A program made the position numbers and the translations under genes. A stretch of DNA of 64,000 bases from Filimonas effusa (GTDB lineage Bacteria; Bacteroidota; Bacteroidia; Chitinophagales; Chitinophagaceae): the NCBI RefSeq assembly GCF_004118675.1, contig NZ_SDHZ01000004.1, forward strand, positions 62,001 to 126,000. Direction: 5' to 3'. Of the stretch, positions 17,910 to 25,558 are shown in pieces; the stretch's first letter is position 1, and the number at the start of each line of letters is the position of its first letter. Under the pieces are notes generated by a model that made no database searches, was not told the DNA's origin, and worked only from the letters and a program-made list of their open reading frames with translations.

Positions 17910-19013
17910 TTTACCCGGCTTCGTTTTCTTTTTTGTTTTGCCCAGGAAGGGCTGGAAATAAGAAGGCATTAACTGGCGTGCTTTAACAGTGCGTCTGTTA
18001 GTTAAAGGCTGCTGGAATTCGGTATAGTAGATACGTAGTAATAGCAGGAACCATGATATAAGCAGGGGGCCGAATATAAGTCCTGTAATACCGAAATATT
18101 TAAGTCCCATGATCACCCCAAGTACAGTGATGATGGGGTGAACATCGGCCATCCATCGTGCCAGCAGGAAGCGTACGACGTTGTCGGAAATACCAATCAC
18201 GAGCACACCGTAGGCTACTACGAAGGCGCATTGCCAGTTATGGCCTGTTGCCAGGAGGTAGACCCCTATAGGAAACCATATAGCGGCGGCGCCCACGATA
18301 GGTATAATGGAGGCTGCGCCGGTAACCACACCCCAGAAACCCGGTTCCGGAACGCCTGTGATAATATAACAGAAGTAACCGAGGAAGCCCTGCACCACAC
18401 ATATCAGCGGTATACCTACTGAATTGCTGAAAGTTTGCGACACCAGTTCCTTTCCGAATAATTCGATTTTTGATCGTGGAAATGGCAGGTAAAAAATGAT
18501 GGCGGCTTCCATGCGGTTGATGTTCTGCATCATAAAATAGAGCAGGAAATACATCATGAGGATCATTGAAAACATATTGATGCCCTGTCCTACGGCTGCT
18601 GTAAGGATACCGGTGGCGGAAGCCTGCATTTTTTCGAGCCGCTGGTCGGTGAACAGGCTTACATGAAAACGGCTTTGAATACTATTATCAAATCTTTTAA
18701 AAGCGTCGAGCAGGGGTTGAGGATTTTCGACCACACCGCTTACCTTGTTATATAAAAGTGTGGTAAGCAGTCCTATGGGTAATAAAATAATAAAAAACGA
18801 TATTAATATAAGCAGGAGGGAAGCCACTGGTTTTCGCCAGTGGCGGCCTTTGATAAGCTTTTCCAGCGCGGGTTTGCTTAATACATAAATAATAACAGCC
18901 CCCAGGAAAGCTGAAAAGAACTGGATGAGGCTAGCAAACAGAAAAGCGCCAAAAATCAATATGATAGCCAGCAGGAAGTAGCGGTTAACTTTCATCGTCG
19001 GGTTGTTTTCCAT
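17877..19013 (-). CDS. AI-2E family (PerM-like) membrane transporter
   Basis: A 378-residue inner-membrane protein with about seven to eight membrane segments: a pair near residues 10-45, one near 65-90, and a cluster between about 150 and 335. The order and the late GLKYFGITGLIFGPLLISWF motif fit the AI-2E/PerM exporter family (PF01594). The C-terminus is a basic cytoplasmic tail (KTKKKTKPGKLPGQD). Members have been linked to autoinducer-2 or sodium export, but substrate cannot be read from sequence. It is divergent from the ytxH cassette and shares an intergenic region containing a palindrome at 19031-19049. Confidence 0.87.
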   Translation of the reverse strand: MENNPTMKVNRYFLLAIILIFGAFLFASLIQFFSAFLGAVIIYVLSKPALEKLIKGRHWRKPVASLLLILISFFIILLPIGLLTTLLYNKVSGVVENPQPLLDAFKRFDNSIQSRFHVSLFTDQRLEKMQASATGILTAAVGQGINMFSMILMMYFLLYFMMQNINRMEAAIIFYLPFPRSKIELFGKELVSQTFSNSVGIPLICVVQGFLGYFCYIITGVPEPGFWGVVTGAASIIPIVGAAAIWFPIGVYLLATGHNWQCAFVVAYGVLVIGISDNVVRFLLARWMADVHPIITVLGVIMGLKYFGITGLIFGPLLISWFLLLLRIYYTEFQQPLTNRRTVKARQLMPSYFQPFLGKTKKKTKPGKLPGQDAVDRR

Positions 19014-19030
19014 GGTCCATTTTTCAACTG

Positions 19031-19049
19031 TGGTACAATGCTTGTACCA
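19031..19049. promoter_or_regulatory. Perfect palindrome in a divergent promoter region
   Basis: TGGTACAA and TTGTACCA form 8-bp perfect arms around a 3-base TGC spacer. The site lies 18 bases upstream of the AI-2E transporter start and 43 bases upstream of the ytxH-like start. Size and symmetry suit a dimeric repressor operator, but no matching regulator gene is in the window. Confidence 0.45.
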
Positions 19050-19091
19050 GTTTGGGAAAACATCTATTAATCACCTGTAAATCTAAGCACT

Positions 19092-19337
19092 ATGACAAGC
19101 AATCAAAAATTACTTGCCGGCGTTATTATCGGAGCTGCAGCCGGCGTTCTGGCAACCCTTTTCCTGAAAAGTGAAAAAGGTCAGGAGTTGCTGGCCGATG
19201 CAAAAGACTTTGCTGACGACACGGCAGATAGCATTAAATCGAAAGTTGATAGCCTTGATGCTGAAGTAAAAGAACTGGTAAAGAAGGGAAAGAAATTTGT
19301 TCAGGACATGGGCGGACAGGTTAACGAAGCTATCTAA
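19092..19337 (+). CDS. YtxH-domain small membrane protein
   Basis: An 81-residue protein with one membrane helix near residues 8-25 (a Gly/Ala-rich GVIIGAAAGVLATLFL stretch), then a charged helical tail with repeated Asp/Lys. This is the layout of YtxH (PF12732) general-stress proteins. It is first in a run of four small envelope genes that leads into tamB. The biochemical role of the family is not established. Confidence 0.8.
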   Translation: MTSNQKLLAGVIIGAAAGVLATLFLKSEKGQELLADAKDFADDTADSIKSKVDSLDAEVKELVKKGKKFVQDMGGQVNEAI

Positions 19338-19348
19338 AAAATCACCAT

Positions 19349-19753
19349 ATGGAAAAAACACAAGAGACGTTCTTCAAGGACTCCGGCGACAGGATCGAGG
19401 CTTATGTAAAAGACCGGCTATTATTAATGAAACTACAAGGCGCCAGAAAATTATCGAAACTGGCAGCTATGATGTTTGCCGTGTTGGTTGTGGCGGTTCT
19501 TGTGTTTTTCATTATGTTGTTCCTGAGTGTGATGCTCGGCTATTATTTTGCAGAACTCACCGGCAGTCTTTACCTGGGATTTGGTATTTTGTCTGCTATT
19601 TATATCATCCTTGTTATAGTACTTATTAAACTCAGGTCGACCGTACTGGAAAAAATGGTTGCCAATACTGTGATCAGTATTTTATTTGATCCTAAGGATG
19701 ATGAAGACGATAACGACGATGAAAGCGCTAACCTTTTAAATACAGGCAAATGA
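19349..19753 (+). CDS. Phage-holin-family (PF07332-like) membrane protein
   Basis: A 134-residue protein with two long hydrophobic helices at about residues 43-70 and 75-98, and an acidic end (DPKDDEDDNDDES). The arrangement fits the Actinobacteriophage holin superfamily III (PF07332), which in free-living bacteria usually occurs beside YtxH and other stress genes and not in phages. No endolysin or phage gene is nearby, so a lytic role is unlikely. The stop overlaps the next start (ATGA). Confidence 0.75.
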   Translation: MEKTQETFFKDSGDRIEAYVKDRLLLMKLQGARKLSKLAAMMFAVLVVAVLVFFIMLFLSVMLGYYFAELTGSLYLGFGILSAIYIILVIVLIKLRSTVLEKMVANTVISILFDPKDDEDDNDDESANLLNTGK

Positions 19754-20118
19754 TCAACCAACCACCACCTTCCCGTATCCGTACGCTGAATGAACTGGAG
19801 CGTGAAATAAAACTGGTAAAGCTGCGGCTTAAGGTGCATGAAGCCGACATGAAAGACAGATGGAAGCGTTTACCTGAAGAATCCATCAAAGCTACACTCG
19901 GTGCTGTGATCCCTTTTTTCCTTCGCCAGAAAGTTGCTTCCAATACCTGGTCGTTTATAAAAGTCATCTCCAATATGTTCTTCAGCAGTTCTAAAACTGC
20001 TACTGTAGCAGGTGGCGGATGGAAAGATATTCTGCTGGGCAATGCAAAAAAATGGGGCATTCTTGCAGGCGTTCAGGGGGTTCTGAAGATGATCAAAAAC
20101 CGTAAAAAAGAAAATTAA
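19750..20118 (+). CDS. Hypothetical small coiled-coil protein
   Basis: A 122-residue protein I do not recognise. Residues 10-40 form a charged, probably coiled-coil helix (LNELEREIKLVKLRLKVHEA). Later there are weakly hydrophobic Gly/Ser/Ala stretches (near 55-70 and 85-110) and a very basic end (IKNRKKEN). It has no signal peptide or clear membrane span. It starts in an ATGA overlap with the preceding holin-like gene and ends 5 bases before the 49-residue gene, so it is part of the same cassette. Confidence 0.7.
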   Translation: MINQPPPSRIRTLNELEREIKLVKLRLKVHEADMKDRWKRLPEESIKATLGAVIPFFLRQKVASNTWSFIKVISNMFFSSSKTATVAGGGWKDILLGNAKKWGILAGVQGVLKMIKNRKKEN

Positions 20119-20123
20119 ACCGT

Positions 20124-20273
20124 ATGAGGAGCATATTATACCTGATAGCCGTGATCCTTATCATTGGCTGGCTGCTGGGGTTTTTCGTGTACTCGGCAGG
20201 TAAACTGATACACATTTTACTTGTATTAGCCATCATTTCTCTTCTGTTACAATTGATACGCGGGCGTGAATGA
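20124..20273 (+). CDS. Lmo0937-family (DUF5670-like) 49-residue membrane protein
   Basis: A very small gene: ATG at 20124, TGA at 20271-20273. The product has two hydrophobic helices: MRSILYLIAVILIIGWLLGF at the N-terminus and HILLVLAIISLLL near residues 30-42. A short YSAGKL turn joins them and the end is basic (RGRE). This is the pattern of the Lmo0937 family of small envelope-stress proteins, often found beside YtxH-like genes. Its stop overlaps the tamB start by ATGA, so tamB translation is probably coupled to it. Confidence 0.78.
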   Translation: MRSILYLIAVILIIGWLLGFFVYSAGKLIHILLVLAIISLLLQLIRGRE

Positions 20274-23200
20274 AAAAAATCGTTCTTAAACTCTTAAAGA
20301 TCTTAGCCTGGCTGGTAGGGAGTATTGTTATACTTCTGATACTGGTATTGATTTTAATCCAGGTGCCTGCTGTTCAGCAATTCGCCAAAAAGAAAATTGT
20401 GGTCTTCCTGGAAAAGAAGCTTCAGACGAAGGTTGCTATTGGAAGGCTGGACATCAATTTTCCGAAACGCATTGTGCTCGAAAATATTTATTTCGAAGAC
20501 CAGCGTAAAGATACCCTGCTCTACGGCGATACTATCCGCGTAGATATTGCTTTATTAAAATTATTGAAGAACGAAGTAGAGCTAAACCATCTTGAGTTAA
20601 ACGGTATCAGGGCCAACATTTATCGTTTGAGTCCCGATACCGTTTTTAATTTCGACTACATAGTCAAAGCTTTCGGTTCGGAGCAAAAAACGGAAAAGGT
20701 GTCGACTGATACCTCTTCCATGAAATTCAGCATTGGCGATATTGTTCTTAAGAATATAGGCGGCCGTTTTCATGATGATGTATCGGGTAACGACGCCCGT
20801 TTTCATCTTGCTTCGTTTCAAACCAGGATAAAAGAATTTGATCCGGCGCATATGGTGTTTTCGATTCCGGATATACAACTCCATGGCATTAACGCCAGTG
20901 TGAGGCAATACAAGCCACTCGTTATTTTAAATCCGCTGCCCGTAGTTTCGCCCGACACGGCGGCATCTTCTCCCATTTTTCTTACGCTGGGCAAAATAGA
21001 TCTCAGTAAAATCGTCTTTGATTACGACAACGAGGTAAATGCATTATCGGCAGATCTCAATCTCGGCAACCTGGCGCTGGTTTCTGAGCGCATTGACCTT
21101 CAGAAGATGTGGATGCGTTTGCGGCAGTTTGAGCTCAATAATACCACGGCTTCGGTTCATATGGGTAAAGCAGCTCCTGTGATCAAAGGCAAACAAGCGC
21201 TTCAGCAACCGGGCGAAAAAGATACTGCGCAGGCGCTTCCCTGGCGTGTAGAGCTTGAGGAGCTTAGTCTTGCCAACAACAATATAAAATTCGATGACGA
21301 TAATAGTGCTGCTATCAAAAAGGGGATGGACTATAGTCACCTTGCCATAGACCAGCTGAATATCAGTGCTAACCAGCTTTTGCTTTCATCCGATGCCTAC
21401 CAGGGTAATATCCGCCAGGTATCGCTGCGGGAGAAAAGCGGTTTTGTTTTAAAGGAGCTTAAAGCGGCTTTTGCCTATAATGATAAAAAGGCCGAGATTA
21501 AAAATCTTGTGCTGAAGACAGAAGCTTCTGAAATCAACAATAACCTGCTGGCTACTTATGACAGCATTACCCAGTTCTCGAAACAGCCGGGTGAGGTGGA
21601 GATAAAACTGGACCTTCCCAATACACATATTGCAGTATCGGATGTAGTAACCCTGGTGCCTGCACTGGAACCACAGCTGCGCAGTTATAATGGCAGTGCG
21701 TTGAACCTGGATGCTGCCGCCGGCGGCCGACTGAACAACATTACCATTGCAAAGCTTAATGCGAGCGGTCTTGGTAAAACCGTTCTCCAGGCATCGGGAA
21801 ATATCAAAGGGCTTCCTGATGCTGAGAAAGCCTTTTATGATCTTCGTTTGCAGCGTTTTGCTACTACTGCCCGTGACATTAATGCAGTTGCGCCACGTAA
21901 TACCCTGCCTTCGAACATCCGGATTCCTGAAGCTATTGAGCTGAAAGGCGCCTTCAAGGGTACGATGAGCAACTTTAATGCAGCCCTCAATGGGAAGACC
22001 ACCCGGGGCGGTATGAATGTTATGGCGGTGCTTAAAGGAAAGGGTAAGGCTTACGATATAAAGGCAGCTCTCGATAAAGTTGACCTTGGTTATATTCTGA
22101 AGCAGGAGAAGAATGTAGGCAGGATAAGCATTACGGCCGATGCTGCCGGTTCGGGGTTTGATTATAAGACCATGTCGGCAAATGCGAATGTGAAACTTGC
22201 AGAAGGCAATGTAAAGGGATATACCTACCGCAATCTTATACTTAATGCACAGGCGGAAAGAGGGTCCATGACCCTCAAGTCGTTTATGGAAGATCCTAAT
22301 CTTTCGTTCCGCCTTGATGCTACCGCTGATGTGAAACCACAATATCCTGCGGTGCAACTGATGCTGCAGCTGGATACATTAGACCTTCACGCGCTTAAGC
22401 TCATGAAAGATACGTTGCAGGCGCATGGTATCATCAATGCTGATTTTGCAAGTACCCATCCTGATAGCCTTATTGGCAAGCTGGACATTTATGATCTTGC
22501 TGCAACGCATAATAAGCAACGTTATAAGTCGGACACCCTTTCTTTAAAAGCTGAGCAGCAGAATGGCACAGGCACCCTGGCGCTGAATTCTGAAATGGCC
22601 GACGTAAAACTCGAAGGCCGTTATAAGCTTACAGAAATGGCAACTGCCTTACAGCATACGATCAATAACTACTATAAGCTTCCATCTTATAAGGATACTG
22701 CATTTACGCCCCAGCAGTGGAGCCTTGACGTGCTGCTGCGGCCATCGCCATTAGTATTGCAGTTTGTTCCTGCGCTGAAAGGAACCGATACCGTTGGTGC
22801 GCGTATGACGTTTAACAGCGAGGCGAATGACCTGCAGCTGGCTCTGAATGCGCCCACAGTTAAATATGGTACCCAGGCTGTTACTGGTTTGAAACTGGCG
22901 GCCAATACCGAAGCGGAACAACTGAGGTATAGTGTAGGCGCCAAAAATGTGAATCTTGGATCTATGCAGCTGTACTCTCCATCGGTAAACGGTAAGCTGG
23001 CTGATAATAAACTGGCGGCTACGGTATTACTCAAAGATGTGCAGCAAAAAGATTTTTACCGCATAGGGGCTGTAGTGGAGCAGCTGCCGGACGGTATCAA
23101 GGCGAACCTGATGCCTGACAGCCTGCTGCTCAATTACCAGAAATGGGATGTTACGGCCGATAACTTTGTGCAATACGATTCTTCCGGCGTTATGGTCAAC

Positions 23201-25558
23201 AACCTGCGCATTAGCAGGAACAACCAGTCGCTGTATGTGAACAGCACACAGCAAACGCCCAATGCACCTATTGAAGCGACTTTTGAAAACTTCCGTATTA
23301 AAACACTTACCGACTTTGTAAAAACAGATTCACTGGCCCTGGATGGCACTATCAATGGTAAGGCAGTGGCCCGTGATGTGACGACAAACCCGGTTTTCAC
23401 TTCCGATATAGCCATACAGAACTTTACTTATAACAGGGATACGGTAGGCAATATCATTGTTAAGGTAGACAACGAAACCGCAAATGCTTTTAATGCGAAT
23501 GTAAAAATTGAAGGAAACGGAAACGATGTGCAGTTGCAGGGTAAATACTTTACGGGTGAGAGCCGTATGGATCTGAAGCTGGATGTCAACAACCTGAACC
23601 TTGCTTCTATACGTCCGCTTACAGCCGGGCAATTGCTCGATGCCAAGGGCAGCCTGGTGGGTAATGCTACGGTATCGGGCACTATCGATCAACCTTCTGT
23701 CAATGGTGAATTGCGTTTCAGGCAGGCTGAGCTTACACCTGCTATCACCGGCGAACCGATACGTCTTAATAACGAAGTGATCTCACTTTCTAACCAGGGC
23801 ATCAGGTTCAACAACTTTACTATCATAGATTCCGCGAATAACAAGGCCACTATTAACGGGGACATTCTCACGCAGAATTTCAAGGATTATAAGTTCCAGG
23901 TTGATTTGCGTGCCAATGATTTCAGGGTTGTAAATGCACCGCAGGCGCCGGACCGCCTGTTCTATGGCAAGCTGAACATCGATACCGATGTTGAACTGCG
24001 TGGCGATATGAATGCTCCTGTAGTAAACGGAAGCGTACGCGTTAACAAGGAAACAAACTTTTCGCTGGTATTGCCAACAGCAGATCCTGAAGTAGAAGAC
24101 AGGCTGGGAGTGGTAAACTTCATAGATAAAGACCATCCGACCGACACCCTAGTAACTGCGTCGGCACTTGATTCATTATCGGATCAAACGCCTTTCCGCG
24201 GCATGGACGTGAACATGAATATTGAAACAGACAGCGCTGCGGTGTTTACAATGGTGGTGGATGAAAGGAACGGTGACGCCTTAACAGTACAAGGCCGCGC
24301 CGATTTAGCCGCCAGTATCGATCAGAGCGGTAAGATAAGTCTTACCGGTAATTATGAACTGGAGCGTGGTGCTTACCAGCTTTCGTTGAGCGTATTGAAA
24401 CGTAAGTTTGAGATAGAGAAGGGGAGCACTATTACGTGGACCGGCGATCCTACTTCAGCCCAGGTTAATATCACGGCTGTTTATATTTCGAACACACCTT
24501 CTATTGACCTGGTTGCGCCGCAGCTGGTAGGCCGTGAGCCTGTAGAGGTGAACCGGTTTAAAGAGAAGCTGCCTTTCCGTATTCTGCTCATGATGAAAGG
24601 CGAGCTGTTGAAACCGGAGATCTCTTTCGATATACAGTTGCCACAGGAGGAGCTTTCGCAATGGCCTGAAGTGGAATCGAGGCTGCAGCAGGTGCGTAAT
24701 GACGCTTCCGAGTTAAACAAGCAGGTGTTTGCTGTATTGCTGCTGAACCGCTTTGTACAGGAAGATCCGCTGAAGAGCGATGCAGCGGGGACCAATATTG
24801 GGCTCATGGCAAAACAAAGTGCCGGCAAGATCCTTTCCGACCAGCTGAACCAGATCACGAACAATCTTGTGAAGGGAGTAGAGCTTAATTTCGATCTCAA
24901 CTCCGAACAAGATTTCACCACCGGGACGCAGCAGGAACGTACGGAGTTGAATGTTGGCGTTTCGAAGAAACTGCTTAACGACCGCCTGCGTGTAAATGTT
25001 GGCAGCAACTTTGAGCTGGAGAATACCGATCCCAATACCAACAGGGAGACCACGAATATTGCCGGCGACGTTTCGGTAGACTACCAGCTGAGTAAAGACG
25101 GCAGGTACATGCTCCGTGCTTACCGTACCAATAAGTATGAGGCTGTAGTGGAAGGCCAGGTAATAGAAACCGGTTTGAGCTTTATACTTACCTACGACTA
25201 TAACCGGTTCAAGGAGTTATTCAAAGGCAAGCGCACGCGCGATGGCCGTCGCAGGGCTCCACGCAAGAACACAGCGCCGCGTAACGAAGGCAACAATAAT
25301 AACAACCAGGCGCCGGCTAATAAACAGGCTGCCGATAGTACTTCCGGTAATAAACCTTCGGCTACGCCTGCCGACAGTACTTCCGGTAACAATAAGCCTT
25401 CTGCCGTGAACTTCGCTCCAATAACGGATAAGCCTGTTGCGGAGGATAAGGCAGCTTTCATGAATGATGCAGCCAAGAACGATACACCCGCATTAAATAA
25501 CGAACCCGCTGCTATAAGTGCAGCCCCAACAAACGTTAAGGATGAAAAGAACAGGTAG
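20270..25558 (+). CDS. tamB: TamB-like translocation/assembly module protein
   Basis: A 1762-residue protein anchored by one N-terminal membrane helix (about residues 8-30), followed by a very long periplasmic repetitive beta structure typical of AsmA/TamB bridge proteins. The conserved TamB C-terminal domain (DUF490) spans about 1290-1640, with the IDLVAPQLVGREPVEVNRFK region. TamB bridges the inner and outer membranes and, with TamA/TamL, helps assemble outer-membrane proteins or move lipids. The last ~110 residues are an unusual low-complexity tail with a repeated ADSTSGN(N)KPSA unit (about 1690-1720). The gene starts within the stop of the 49-residue gene and ends 17 bases inside tamL. 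Confidence 0.9.
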   Translation: MKKIVLKLLKILAWLVGSIVILLILVLILIQVPAVQQFAKKKIVVFLEKKLQTKVAIGRLDINFPKRIVLENIYFEDQRKDTLLYGDTIRVDIALLKLLKNEVELNHLELNGIRANIYRLSPDTVFNFDYIVKAFGSEQKTEKVSTDTSSMKFSIGDIVLKNIGGRFHDDVSGNDARFHLASFQTRIKEFDPAHMVFSIPDIQLHGINASVRQYKPLVILNPLPVVSPDTAASSPIFLTLGKIDLSKIVFDYDNEVNALSADLNLGNLALVSERIDLQKMWMRLRQFELNNTTASVHMGKAAPVIKGKQALQQPGEKDTAQALPWRVELEELSLANNNIKFDDDNSAAIKKGMDYSHLAIDQLNISANQLLLSSDAYQGNIRQVSLREKSGFVLKELKAAFAYNDKKAEIKNLVLKTEASEINNNLLATYDSITQFSKQPGEVEIKLDLPNTHIAVSDVVTLVPALEPQLRSYNGSALNLDAAAGGRLNNITIAKLNASGLGKTVLQASGNIKGLPDAEKAFYDLRLQRFATTARDINAVAPRNTLPSNIRIPEAIELKGAFKGTMSNFNAALNGKTTRGGMNVMAVLKGKGKAYDIKAALDKVDLGYILKQEKNVGRISITADAAGSGFDYKTMSANANVKLAEGNVKGYTYRNLILNAQAERGSMTLKSFMEDPNLSFRLDATADVKPQYPAVQLMLQLDTLDLHALKLMKDTLQAHGIINADFASTHPDSLIGKLDIYDLAATHNKQRYKSDTLSLKAEQQNGTGTLALNSEMADVKLEGRYKLTEMATALQHTINNYYKLPSYKDTAFTPQQWSLDVLLRPSPLVLQFVPALKGTDTVGARMTFNSEANDLQLALNAPTVKYGTQAVTGLKLAANTEAEQLRYSVGAKNVNLGSMQLYSPSVNGKLADNKLAATVLLKDVQQKDFYRIGAVVEQLPDGIKANLMPDSLLLNYQKWDVTADNFVQYDSSGVMVNNLRISRNNQSLYVNSTQQTPNAPIEATFENFRIKTLTDFVKTDSLALDGTINGKAVARDVTTNPVFTSDIAIQNFTYNRDTVGNIIVKVDNETANAFNANVKIEGNGNDVQLQGKYFTGESRMDLKLDVNNLNLASIRPLTAGQLLDAKGSLVGNATVSGTIDQPSVNGELRFRQAELTPAITGEPIRLNNEVISLSNQGIRFNNFTIIDSANNKATINGDILTQNFKDYKFQVDLRANDFRVVNAPQAPDRLFYGKLNIDTDVELRGDMNAPVVNGSVRVNKETNFSLVLPTADPEVEDRLGVVNFIDKDHPTDTLVTASALDSLSDQTPFRGMDVNMNIETDSAAVFTMVVDERNGDALTVQGRADLAASIDQSGKISLTGNYELERGAYQLSLSVLKRKFEIEKGSTITWTGDPTSAQVNITAVYISNTPSIDLVAPQLVGREPVEVNRFKEKLPFRILLMMKGELLKPEISFDIQLPQEELSQWPEVESRLQQVRNDASELNKQVFAVLLLNRFVQEDPLKSDAAGTNIGLMAKQSAGKILSDQLNQITNNLVKGVELNFDLNSEQDFTTGTQQERTELNVGVSKKLLNDRLRVNVGSNFELENTDPNTNRETTNIAGDVSVDYQLSKDGRYMLRAYRTNKYEAVVEGQVIETGLSFILTYDYNRFKELFKGKRTRDGRRRAPRKNTAPRNEGNNNNNQAPANKQAADSTSGNKPSATPADSTSGNNKPSAVNFAPITDKPVAEDKAAFMNDAAKNDTPALNNEPAAISAAPTNVKDEKNR

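Noticed and set aside
19349-19753. Prophage holin
   Set aside because: No endolysin or other phage gene nearby; the domain is common in chromosomal stress cassettes.
21449-22357. 302-codon minus-strand open frame opposite tamB
   Set aside because: Lies fully within tamB and is rich in Cys/His/Lys without motifs; antisense artefact.
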